A DNA stretch of 64,000 nucleotides, taken from Ophthalmolycus amberensis. Its lineage: Eukaryota > Chordata > Actinopteri > Perciformes > Zoarcidae. The position numbers were made by a program, and so were the translations under genes. Under the pieces are notes generated by a model. The model made no database searches. It was not told where the DNA came from and saw only the letters and a list, made by a program, of their open reading frames with translations. This document shows, one piece after another, positions 12,663 to 23,871 of the stretch. Location of the stretch: contig JAFEUB010000736.1 in assembly GCA_024529925.1 (NCBI GenBank), positions 2,519,501 to 2,583,500 on the forward strand, read 5' to 3'. Numbering within the stretch: the first letter of the stretch is position 1; every line of letters starts with the position of its first letter.

Positions 12663-12727
<65 letters not shown>

Positions 12728-14517
12728 TTATATATATATACAGAAGTAAAACAGTAATAGTTGCTGTGCAACCACAATTATAGAAAATATTGCCTTGATT
12801 CGAGAACTCGACTGTGTTTTTAGTCATGATACAGATGCAGAAACGCTAAAGCTTTAAAGCTGAAGTAAGCTAAATATTTATTATAACTTTACTCGTTTAA
12901 AACTTTGACTGTGATAATGACACTAGATGGCACAAAACTTCGTACAAAAAAAAAGACAATCACATATTTCAAATCATTTATCAACTTGGAGATTCAAAAT
13001 GTCGCCTGAAATAATTTGAAATAAATGAGTCAATTGAAATAACACATTCACTCCTGAAAATGCCACATCACCACACATACAGCTTTGGACAAATCAGTTG
13101 TTTTTAACGCTACATTTGATTATATTCATACAAAGTGATTCACTGCATCATTTACAATAAGAGTTCTGTTGGAAGATAAAAAAGAGACAACACATGTTCC
13201 CCACTCAGGTTCCATGTGTTGCTCCGTGTATTGTATGTGAGACGTTGGGCTGTGAAAGCCTCTGAGGATTATCTTTGAATAATTTTGCAGCCTTGATGAA
13301 TCGGTGTGCTATTTAATTTCCAGGTAATGAATAATAGTCAGGGCTTTTACTTCCTCTTTGGGCAGAAGCAGAGTTTGTTTGTTCTAAATAAATTCTAAAG
13401 TAACCGCGTCTGCTTGGCCCACTCGCGTTCACATCCTTCACACGTGTCAGGCAGCCGATAACAGCATCATTATTTCTTCTGTCGGCTCACAAAGCAGGCA
13501 CATCCAGTGTGTCACGCAAACTGTGATGAATGTGGATGGACCGGATCATAACGAAGGAAGGAAAAACACATACGTATGAACTGTTATGGTGCCGAGCTCC
13601 ATGCAAGAGCACTTGTCAACAGATAAAACGACTAACACGTCTTTTGTGAATGTGCTCTCGTTCAGATCCATTCATTTCACATTTTGTACATGACCCAAGG
13701 ATGCTCTGAAAAGCATTGCAACTTTTTAGGGATGACCAAGATATCATCTGTAGAAAGTTTATTCCCATGCCTGATTTTGGATACTTACATTGATGCATAC
13801 ATTACATTGGCTTCAGAAAAAGTCTGACTTTATGGATGCAGTACTATAATCTTTAATAACAAGAATCAGTTGACATTCGCCGGGCCTTTCTCGTGTTAAA
13901 CATCTCTCATCTTTCCAGCACCATGTTTGAAATAATGGCTGTTGAGTGCAAATGAGCTCCAGTTGAGTTGAGCTGAGCCGTTTTCAGCTTGCCGGTTGAA
14001 GTTTCACAGACCCTGGCCCTTTACATTAAAGCAAGCTCGCTGCGCGTAAGGCATTTCTAAATGCATACCATGTGTGCGGTTGCAAGCAGGGGGTCTTGGT
14101 GCCGTGTACCGGACCGCGAGCTGTGACAAACTCAGGATTATGAGACTGGCTTTTATTTGAAGACACCAAAACCAGACACAGACGAGTTAAAGTCAGTCAC
14201 ACTTCACGTGGCAGCCGAGCAAAGCAGCCTCCTTCCTCTTCCTCCTTTCCTTCCTTCCTTTCTTTCTCTCTTACTTTCATCCACTTTTAATGTGTGAGAC
14301 ACTTTGATACTGAACATCCTATTTCCTGTGTTCTGGTCGGTTGGCTTTACATGCTGACGGGTTGGTAATTTGCATAGACTCAAAGGTCTCCCTTCTCTCC
14401 TGATGCTTTCTGACAACGGCGTGTCTATTCATCCTCTGTGTTCAGCGTCCCTCCGAGGACATCGCCTCAATTGCTGTCTCATGCTGCTTCAAGTCTCGTG
14501 TTACACTGCAGGAACTG
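12391..14517. other. Intergenic, no gene recognised
   Basis: AT-rich sequence with a long TA repeat and unremarkable short open frames. Nothing supports a gene or structured RNA. Confidence 0.4.
12669..12740. repeat. TA microsatellite
   Basis: About 27 uninterrupted TA units followed by a TTTATTTA interruption and six more, self-complementary and likely to extrude a hairpin. Confidence 0.9.
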
Positions 14518-15009
14518 ATGAGGAATTGGATTAGGAAGATATTCCTTCAGAGGAAAGCATCGCAGTCACCAGGGCAGGCATCTGAAAGGTATGGTTCACT
14601 CCAATATCAAAGCTTGTTGCATGTTTTTGTACAAAGTCAGATACCAAGTCATGCTGAGATCATATCACACACAGTTAAACTCTGTGGATTCTGTTTTACC
14701 GAAGAGTCCCACCTGAGAGATTTGAAGGAAATAACAGATCACCTCAGTTCTTCTTATCCTCACATCACCTTTAGTGGCATACTTCCACCAGCCAACCGAC
14801 AATCTCTCTTTGGAGAGCCAATTAAGTTTAAATATGCACAGGAGGAAAAAGAAATAGAGCTTTTCTTTTTTTATTCCTGCTTGCTCCACTTCGTCTCAAA
14901 TTACACAAAAGTTGCTGTGTCGGAATTTCAGCAGTGTTTTGTTTGTGCTTTTGTAGAATTCAAACAGACCCTGTTTCAAAAGCACAGCAGTGTGAAATTA
15001 AAAAAATAA
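14518..15009 (+). pseudogene. Unrecognised 163-codon open frame, perhaps a mobile-element SGNH-hydrolase remnant
   Basis: The frame is the longest one in this gene-poor interval that is not built on a simple repeat. The segment EESHLRDLKEITDHLSSSYP followed by ITFSGILPPANR resembles the block around S-G-I/P-L-P in SGNH-type hydrolase ORFs found in fish retrotransposons, but the family's catalytic GTND motif is absent (HT is followed by VKLCGF). The remainder has no visible homology. No promoter or splice evidence is seen. Coding status is doubtful. Confidence 0.25.
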
Positions 15010-18000
15010 GATATTCATAAACATGCATTTGATGACCAAGTATTTTAGTCCAGATACTTTTAGGGCCCTAGTCAATACCCATACTTTGTCACCCCAAGAC
15101 GTGTTTTTCTTCAAAATCAAAACATCATCTTGGAATGCATAAGAAGAACTGAACAAGAATCCAGAGGTCTAGTGCACAAGAACGGCAGAAAGGAAGGAAG
15201 TGGTGTGACGACTACAGTAGAGAGTGGCTGAATACAGTAGTGAAGCCCAAACAGACATGAAGGATGAAACAGGAAAGTGAGAGTGATGGAGTGTCAACTG
15301 AAAGAGGATGAAGATGGAACTGTGGAAGACAATGGAACAAAAGGACAAAGCAAATAAACTTCAGAGAGATATACAAATGTCAAAATGAATAGTGATAGCA
15401 AATGTAGAGGTGGAAGTGAATTCAGATATTTTACTGCAGTACGTTGTAGCTGTTTGACATTAAACTTTGGACATTAAACTGATTTTTGTTTTTATTAAAC
15501 CATATGAGCAGTTAAGTGGGGACATCGCTCTTTGAGTAGAACTGCTAACTGAAATATGATGAGCGGTCACAAGCTAAAGGTTGGGAACCATAATGTGTTT
15601 ATAGTATATGTGTTTTATGAGATAATCATGTGTTTTTTTAATGTGGAAAATCGTGGACATGTAGTGGACTGAAAAGTGCATTTGCTCCCTCTTGAATATA
15701 GTCAAGTATTCAACATACCACTGAGCAAGTGACATCATTCCATTGCCTATCGCTCTTATATAGACCAGGATTTATTGGCTACTTAAAGCCCGGTTTTAGA
15801 CCTTATTTTAAAAACATCATTAAATATTAAAAAATGCAGAAAATCCTCTAACTATATAATATAAGCAATGTTTACCCACAGTGCATTATGTTGAATGCAC
15901 ATTTAGTATAGTCTAATGGGGTAAGTGCTTTATGCACATTCTATCTTAAACAAAATAATTTTATACTTACAATTTAAGGACATCATTTAGAAAGACTAGC
16001 AATTGTAAGGTTGAACATCTGTACCTTGCACAAAGATGGTTTAAGAAGCTCGCAGAGAGACGCGCTGCGCACCTCCTGAAAGATGTGAGGCACCGGAGAC
16101 AGAACTCAGAAGTTTGATTTGATAATCATAACCGGGAGGTGGGATTTCAGGACAAGTACCTCACATACCTCACATAACAACCTGATTCATTCTAGGCACA
16201 AGAAATCCTCATCCAACTCCTCCATGATTGTTTTCCCAGCCATGGAGTTATGTTGGGCCAAACTTATATGGAACTGTTGAATCACACCTATCAAATAAAT
16301 CAAAGACTGCTGGTGGGATTTCTGTCCACTCCACTAACAATACATGTTCTTGTTAGTTGAAGCCCTGGACAATAGTGTATGCTGTGGTCTGTTGATTTGT
16401 GAAAAACACTTGTTTACTATCATTCAAGGTTGGATTTGTATTTATTTTTTATTTTTTTTGCAGGTAAGCTGAGTCATCATGACTACTTGATGGCAACAAC
16501 CAAAGATTCAAGAAACGTCAATGGAATATATCTAATTTTATAATATTGGCATGTTTTTAATCACTTTTATTACATACATTTTTAATACAAACAATTGTTT
16601 ATATGATTACATTTGTATTATATATAACGCACATTTTCAAATAAAATACTTTAAAAAAATGTATTCATTAATTTATTAAATGTCTAAAAGACGTAGGTTA
16701 AACAGCTAAAATGAACCCTGGTGAAAATAAGTTTAGCAGACTTCTAAATTCATATAATAGACGTTTATTGATCGTCTGATAAACGTCTCTGTAGTCATTG
16801 AAAAGACGATGTCCACTAAACTTAGCTTGTCAACCTTGAATAAATAAATTTATCCTCTACAGACAAGTAGACTTATAATATACATTATACGTCCACAAAC
16901 GTCAGATTGTTTCTGAAGTAGCAAAGAAAAACTGAAGACCAACTTATGGTCAGTATTTGAGTCAGCCAAAATGGAATTAGATGCTTTCAAGAAGAAGCAA
17001 TTTATTTATGAGAAGAAGTTTATTATGAGTAAAGTAACATATTGTAGGTGGTTATATCAATACAATTGAATTACAGCACTATATACTAGAGAGAAACTAG
17101 ACTATTTACTTACCTATAACCTGCAAGTAGAACAAAGTTTGGTCACATGGGGAACCCACCTCAGCCACACTTCAGGAGTATAATTTTCTTCCACACAAAT
17201 ATTCCAGACGGTGTTGTTGTTGTTTTTACCACAAAACCAGAACACACACCATTACATATCCGCGATTATGAAGCCTCTGCTCATTGCCTCTTTTATTACC
17301 GTTATTATTAATAAATCAAGCAAGCCGTGAAGCCCGGACAGATAAATTAGGGGGGGGGGGGGGGGGCTGGAGGTGGTAATTGCTGGTGTAACAGTGTGTG
17401 CTACCCCGCGGTGGCCCTGTAAGACACCCGCTTTATTAGATCGGCCGGTATCGATCCTCACTGCGCTGCGTTGACTAATCTCCAGGCGGGGGGAGAAAAA
17501 AAGAGAGAGAGAGAGAGGGGATCGATGAGCCTGGATTCAATCATGTCTGGAAACAGAGAAGGTAATTCATTGCTAATCTCGTGTGCGAAATGGAGGGGGA
17601 AAAAAGTGAGAACAACGCGCCCTTGAGGTGCTCAAAGAGAACTGCAACATCAGGGTGGAGGTTTTCCGGTGAAGAGATGCTCAGTTAAATAAGCGGCAGT
17701 CTGCAAAATATGGATATTCAGTGAGACACAGATGAGTCAATACGAGTCTGTCGGTTGACCTTCAGTCGTCTGTGCACGCTGCTGCAGGCTGAGTCTCACC
17801 TTCACAGGAAACCGCTTCACATTATTCACCAGCATAGTTTGATAGAGGTCCTTCGTTTTTACTGGATTTAGAAATAAGACAAATAGATTCATGACTAAGA
17901 TAAATCAAGAGCAATATTTAAAGTCCTGCATGCTTCCATCTGTATGCGAGACTGAAAAAAATAGTAACATGACAATGGATGAGGATGACACGGATTGATG

Positions 18001-18230
18001 TTTTATTCAACAGCACAGAGAGAGAGAGCCATTACTGAAGTAATGTATAAACAAATAGCACACTCACAGCACACAGACTTCCTTTACAATCTCATTCTGC
18101 AGATATTTGGCAAACATTCGCATGACGACTTGATTAAAAAAAAACAAACGGCCATGTTTTCATGTGTGCAAAGGGGGTGGAAAACCAGGCTGGATCAGCA
18201 ACAGGTGACACGGTGAGAAGTGAGACCGCA
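15010..18230. other. Intergenic, no gene recognised
   Basis: AT-rich sequence up to the flad1 stop codon. It includes a palindromic motif cluster near 16.76 kb, a G17 homopolymer at 17350-17366 and a less AT-rich block at about 17.22-17.76 kb. The flad1 3' UTR must lie within the rightmost part, but no obvious polyadenylation hexamer could be assigned to it. Confidence 0.4.
16759..16788. repeat. Short inverted repeat (9-bp arms)
   Basis: AGACGTTTA at 16759-16767 is the exact reverse complement of TAAACGTCT at 16780-16788. Related GACGT/ACGTC motifs recur between about 16690 and 16910, suggesting a decayed MITE-like or palindromic element. Confidence 0.4.
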
Positions 18231-20185
18231 TCAGGCACGGGAGTTTCGCTCCTCCTCTCCGTTCTCCAGGAGGTAGGCCGCCTTGTACCGCGTCACCCCC
18301 CTCCCATCCACCATCTGGAGGGAAGTGTTTCGACAGGTGTTGTCCATACTGCCAAGTGAGGTGTACCTGCAGGTTGACGAGAGACGTTTAAGACCAAGAA
18401 TTCTGCACTGTGATGTTGTGAACAACGGATATAGAAAGGGTTAAAACTTTGAATGTATTCTTACCCTTTATCATAGAGGATACAGTAGGGAACATATAAC
18501 GTCCTCAAGAACGACCAGATGTCATGATACGTCCAGTCCTGTAGAGTGTTGCAAGACATCAAATGTGATTGGTTCGTGATTGATTCACAATTAGTTCAAA
18601 TGAGGATCCCTTTGAGATGCGCTAATGTGATGAAGGGCAACATAAATGACCGTGTAATGCGATCAACTGGTGAGCTTCTCCTACACGCATCGTTTGTACT
18701 ATTGCTGCTGTCACAGCATGATCGTTAACAGCCGGTCCAAAAGTATTTGCCATTTCTAAATTCATTATTAAACCCAAAATAAACATCTATCGACATCTAT
18801 TCTTCAGTTAACTTGAGCGGATGAAAGAGCGACAACATCAGACGTTGCTGTCTACATCAGATGGACTCGCACGGTGTCATAAAAAACCTGCAATAACTTC
18901 TATTATGAGAAGCTTTTGATGTTTAAATATTTGGTGTTGAATTCCATCACCAATTTGTTTCGGGGTTATATTGGACAGCTTGATATTGAACAGGTGTACC
19001 GAGTGTTTGTGTGTAAGAGAGAGGGGTGCAAAAACATTCATATCATCTTTTATAGTCATTACTGCGGGGCTGTTGAATTGCATTAAACTGTGCAGGTGCT
19101 CTGATATTTAGTTCACACGCTGTAGATCTGCACTCTGAAACTTCAGTCAAGGTGACAAATAACATCAAGTGTAACAAGGGGAGATTGCCTGGCTGGAGCA
19201 GTGAAAACAGATTTGTATCACCAGTCATAAAGCAGTTTTTCCGCAGCAAATGTGGGGACACTGAAGCACTGCTATTGGTTCTTATTTATTTTAAATGAAT
19301 GTCTACAAGTGCTCTTAAGAATAAGGCTGCATGTCATATTCACTCAGCAGAATTGGTTGATTTTGTTTTTAAGTGAATTCTTACATGACACGACTTTGTG
19401 CTCCGTGACACCAGCGACAGGAACAATACAATAAGGGAGAAATACAAAGACTTACTGAAACACTTCAACTATGTAACTTGTGCGTGTCTCACCAGTAATG
19501 GGTTGACTCTCATGTAGTCTGGCCAGCCGGGGTCAGTGGGACACATGGCCGCGAGTGTGTGCGAGTAGGGGTCACTCCTCCTGGTTCCCATTAGGACAGC
19601 TTTCAGCTCCGGCCTCCTCTCCTGCACCTCGCTAAGCGCCTGCCGTATACTGCCCTCCACGGAGAATATCTCCAAGTCATATCTGCGGGAGAAACAACCC
19701 CATTTAATGAGTTGTTTTTGACAAGATAAAATGAATGAATGAATTAAAATACTGAAATGTGTTTATTAGCAGTATGCTATATGGTGGAGTGGTGGTTCAC
19801 CTCTTTATCGTGTCCTGAAGGAATCTCTCCATTTCTGAGAATGGAGAGACGATACGGATATAGAGGGCTTTCACCTTGTCTTTACCATCTGGGTATCGTC
19901 TGAGACAGGAGGAGAGAAAAAAAAAAGAAAAGATAAGCGGGACACAGAATAAGATTAGATGTTTACCATTATCACTATCTCCCTATCTATCCAATACAGG
20001 TCAAGAAATGTCCAAACAGTAGTCCGTCTCAGTCTAGCTACTGCTCGCTTTCTTCTTCTTTTACTTTCTACAGTGATGCCCCGCTGTTCAGTCGTGGTAT
20101 CATTATGTTTTTAATTTGACTCTCTTCCCTCAGGTCATTTGTTTTTGTCCCGTTTAATTCAGCCCTTCCGCTAATTGTCTCACTC

Positions 20186-20218
<33 letters not shown>

Positions 20219-22475
20219 TTACCGTTTCAGCGCTGCGTAGTAGAGATGGAGCAGCGCTGTGCAGTCTTTGCCTCCGTTGAAGCCGATGCAGACTTCCTCC
20301 GTCGAATACTGATCCAGTGCAGCCTCTATCGTTTTCAGCGCCGACATAACTTTCTCACCCAACGGTGTGCCTGCGGGGCATGAAAGCAACAGCAGGCGGA
20401 TGTTTTACAGTGAGTGTGGACAGCTACAATATAAATAATCACTCATTCTTATGACGAATTCAGAGAACAAATATCTTTTATGCCATTCTCTGATCAGTGA
20501 GTCTCATGCCAGTTATATTCTTCTTTCTTTTTACAACTCACTATGATTTTACGATAATTACTTTAATCATTTTGCTTCCTTTATTGGTCCCAATACCCGT
20601 GTAAAGATTAAGAGTTCTCTGCAATATCCACTTTATATTAAGTTGACTTTGTTTAACTCCCCCCCCATCTGCCCTCTCTCCCCACCCCTCACCGCTGTTG
20701 GCCAGTCTGTACACCTCAGCAGTGGCGATGGACACCGAGTCAGTGACTAAGGGCACCACGCTTCCCTTCGGCAGCTCGTCCAGCAGCTGTGCCCGGGCTT
20801 TGTCCACCTCCTCCTGGCTATCCGAGTCCAGGACCAGCCGGACTCTGTGATAGTTGCTCAACCAGTCGGGGTAGGAGCCAAGCGCCACCTTCCGACCCCA
20901 AGCAGCCTGCAGTTTTGTCAGCACGGGGGCGATATCTGCTTCGTCTGCATCCACAAACACCTAAACGCAAAGATATCGGGTCATAAAAACTCCGTATTCA
21001 AGTGGATTTCTAAATGATAGGTTTGGCCATGGTGTTACCTCACGGGTGTGAAAAGTGGTCCCTGAAGCATCAAAGACGTGCTCCAGCCCACTGAAGGCCC
21101 TCTCCATCAGAGACGGGACCCCAGGAAAGCTATACACGTTACGCACGCTGACCTGGGAGAAGATCACACGTCATATACCGAGAGAACGTATACTGACCCG
21201 CCCGCCTGTGTTTAGTGACGTTTGAATCTCAGCTAACCGGAGCACAAATACTTGCAGGCGTGTATTCCTTACACTGCCAGTTTTCTGCAAATGTTCAATG
21301 TCATTTTGCCCACTTTTCACTCCTGCAGTCTCTGCTAAGCAGTTGATGTTGCAATCTGTCTTCCAAAATAACCCCCAGTGTGTGTGACTGCGAGTCCGGA
21401 AAGTTGTGTCAGCTAAACAAATGTTTGCCCCGAAAGCCTACTGCAAAGGAAATGAGACGTCAGCTTTAACAAAAGGATGCAGGCAGTCAGTAGGTGGAGG
21501 GTACTGATCATTTATATCTACTTTACTGTTTAATAACGATTGTAGCTCGATGAAGGAGCTAATCCTCCTCCGTGCTGCCGTCACTCACCACCGGGTAGCG
21601 GAGCAGTTGTCCAGTCTGAGGGTCGGTTCCATAGTTGAGATGGGCCGAGCGAGGCACCATGGCCAGCTTCATGGCGGCACTGTCCTTATCGGCCACCCCG
21701 AAAAATTCCTCAACCAACCGGGCGAGCTCAGGGTGGGAGTGCAACTCCTCTTGGAACGCCATGGCGACACTCTCAAAGGTGACGTCGTCGTGGGTGGGGC
21801 CTATGCCCCCTGAGGTGATGAGGTGTGTGTACTGAGGGGAGAGCAGGGCCACCTCTTTGGCGATGACCTCCTGCACGTCGGGTATGACCGTTATGCGCAG
21901 CACGGACACCCCGAGCTTTCTTAGCGCTCGTGTCAGAAAGGCACTGTTTGTGTCCAGTGTGTGACCCTGTGAGACGAAAGACGGGAAAGAAAAGCGCTCA
22001 GTCACAGCGAGCATGTTTTCAGACATGACATTGGACAAAGACTTCATGTTTAAATCACGATCGCGTCACGTCAAAAAGTAGCGGCGAACTTGTCGTTTGA
22101 AGGCAGAGCACTGCTGCCACATCAAATAACCATCACAAGGTTTTCCTGGCGATATACAATGTGGATCCCGGACTGCGTAGCGGTGCAGGCAGCTGAGGCA
22201 TACTGATGAATGAGGGTGTCACGTTAGAATGTATAATCACGCAGTCAAGCGCGCAGATTTAGCAGAAGAACAGTGAGGGGTTTATTTCGATTTTCTCAAG
22301 TCCACAGATGTTCAAGGATTCTCTGTGGGATGCTGTCAATCATACAAATACAGCGTAGTCGCACAACAAGTACAATCACCTTGAGTATCTCATCTCCGAT
22401 GATGAGAATGGCTGCAGTGGGAGCATCCCCGTTGGCTGCAAAGGACGGACTGGAGCCCGGGTTGTTTGTGGACAT
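18231..22475 (-). CDS. flad1: FAD synthase (molybdopterin-binding + PAPS-reductase-like domains)
   Basis: Catalyses ATP + FMN to FAD + diphosphate in flavin cofactor synthesis. Nine coding exons on the - strand: 22380-22475, 21589-21966, 21039-21152, 20693-20960, 20223-20370, 19801-19899, 19493-19682, 18465-18538, 18231-18366. They sum to 1503 nt (500 residues), close to the short human isoform. The N-terminal MoaB/MogA-like domain shows GDEILK, GHTLDTNSAFL and TSGGIGPTHDD (about residue 83). The C-terminal PAPS-reductase-like catalytic domain has the PP-loop GFNGGKDCTALLHL (315-328), MGTRRSDPY, PTDPGWPDYMRVNPLLDW and the ending AYLLENGEEERNSRA, all as in vertebrate FLAD1. The start ATG at 22473-22475 (context AACCATGTCC) aligns with the human short isoform. 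In-frame codons upstream are open to the splice acceptor but hold no ATG, so no mitochondrial presequence can be shown from this exon. Confidence 0.96.
20187..20217. repeat. C31 homopolymer (G31 on the flad1 strand)
   Basis: Thirty-one consecutive C residues on the + strand, beginning six bases inside flad1 intron 5, immediately after the donor GTAAC on the - strand. Confidence 0.9.
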
Positions 22476-22548
22476 GGTTGCTTTAGAGAGCTGCACCGCC
22501 AGTTTCCTCACACGCACCACTGCTCGACTCAGTTTGGGAAAAACAAGG
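22380..22548 (-). other. flad1: flad1 exon 2 with 5' UTR portion
   Basis: On the - strand the tract CACTTTTTCCTTTGTCTTCTAG is a strong splice acceptor whose AG precedes 22548. The exon therefore carries 73 nt of 5' UTR before the start codon at 22475 and ends at the GTGATT donor after 22380. Confidence 0.6.
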
Positions 22549-23734
22549 CTAGAAGACAAAGGAAAAAGTGCTCACTCTTCATTCTCCTCTTTATGCAGGT
22601 ATGCTTTGTTCACTTTCGATAAGTGCGTTTTAAATATATACTTTTATTGCTTTTGTGATGACTCATACTATAAGTTCATTTTGAATCTTACGTCAACATG
22701 AAGCATCCATATGGAGTATCCTTAATTGTTTCAATACAGTTCAGGCCTTCTTCTCCTTCATAACTTGTCTCCTACCAGGGAGTATCTTGGAAGAGACATG
22801 AGAAAGAGCAAATTAGATACAGAAAGAAGTGGAAAATTAGAAGAACCCATGAGCGATTTGTGGATTTCGGCAGCACAGACAGTGCAACAACTAAAAAATT
22901 ATTTATATTAGTTGTCTTTTGACATATGTCAACAGATTAAAGTACTGATGAGTTGCATGTAAGATATTGCACTGGAATACTATTATAATAAAGGTATCCC
23001 TGAGAAAAGTATTCAAATTCTTATTAATAAGTCTGTTCACTGTACTTTCAATAGTGTATAGTTAGACCCAAATGGCCACACATGCATCAATGACACCGAC
23101 AGGTGATACACCTTCATACGGGATAGCCAAGCTGTAAACTGCTGACATTGCAAATTTGGTCTGTCTACAAGTAGTCTGAAGCAGATGTGATTTACTAATT
23201 GGCTGGCATGGAAATGCAGTGAAGACTTGCCAAGATAACTAATTAAATGAGAAAGCTGGATCAAGGATCAAAGGCGTAATGGACAGCTGAGTTCAGCAGG
23301 TCAACGCAGGTCACGTGAACATTCAATACCGGTAGTTGTATCTATCCCTCTGTATCCCTCTTTGTATTCTATGTGAAGGATTTATAGGAGTTACAGGAGC
23401 ATACTGTTATCTTCACTTAGCTGCACAGTCTATCGCGTGACAAAGTAGTGAAGTTAACCTCATGCACATTCATAAGAAATAAAAAAACTACCATACATGA
23501 TGGTTTATTGTCAATAAAGCGTAAGGTAACAAAGCTACGTAAGTCTCCTTGCTATCGTTGGGTTACTTAATCCGTTGTTTGCGTCACTAGCTTCAAGCAA
23601 ACGTTAGCATTCAAGTACACGTTCATGGTAATTATAATCCGTCTATACAGCCGATTTCTCTCCACTGCCACACACTGTGAAGGAACACAATATATTGTTT
23701 CTATAATTTTGGAAACCAAACTGAGGAAACTTAC
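22549..23734 (-). other. flad1: Probable flad1 intron 1
   Basis: AT-rich non-coding sequence between a GTAAGT donor (- strand, plus-strand 23729-23734) and the acceptor at 22549-22551. No other feature recognised. Confidence 0.45.
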
Positions 23735-23805
23735 TCCTGAGTCGCATATGACCTCGTTGCTTATCCAACCGTTCGTGGGTACATGCATTGAGGGTACACG
23801 TCACT
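23735..23805 (-). other. flad1: Probable non-coding first exon of flad1
   Basis: On the - strand this short stretch ends in TCAGGA followed by a consensus GTAAGT donor and lies just downstream of two CCAAT boxes. It contains an upstream ATG at 23786-23788. The left border is the donor; the transcription start is only estimated. Confidence 0.4.
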
Positions 23806-23826
23806 CAAACCCCTTTCCGTAAACCG

Positions 23827-23871
23827 TCCAATCACAGATAAGAACGGGATCCAGAGAGGTCCGACAGCCAA
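23827..23871 (-). promoter_or_regulatory. flad1: Paired CCAAT boxes, flad1 promoter
   Basis: CCAAT occurs at 23827-23831 and 23867-23871 on the + strand (ATTGG relative to flad1), 40 bp apart and about 25-80 bp upstream of the proposed first exon. Paired NF-Y type boxes of this kind are typical of TATA-less housekeeping promoters. No TATA box is seen. Confidence 0.45.

Noticed and set aside
22476..22559. N-terminal extension of flad1 upstream of the ATG (SRAVVRVRKLAVQLSKAT)
   Set aside because: It looks like a basic presequence but has no ATG in the exon, and the proposed first exon does not supply one in frame; treated as 5' UTR.
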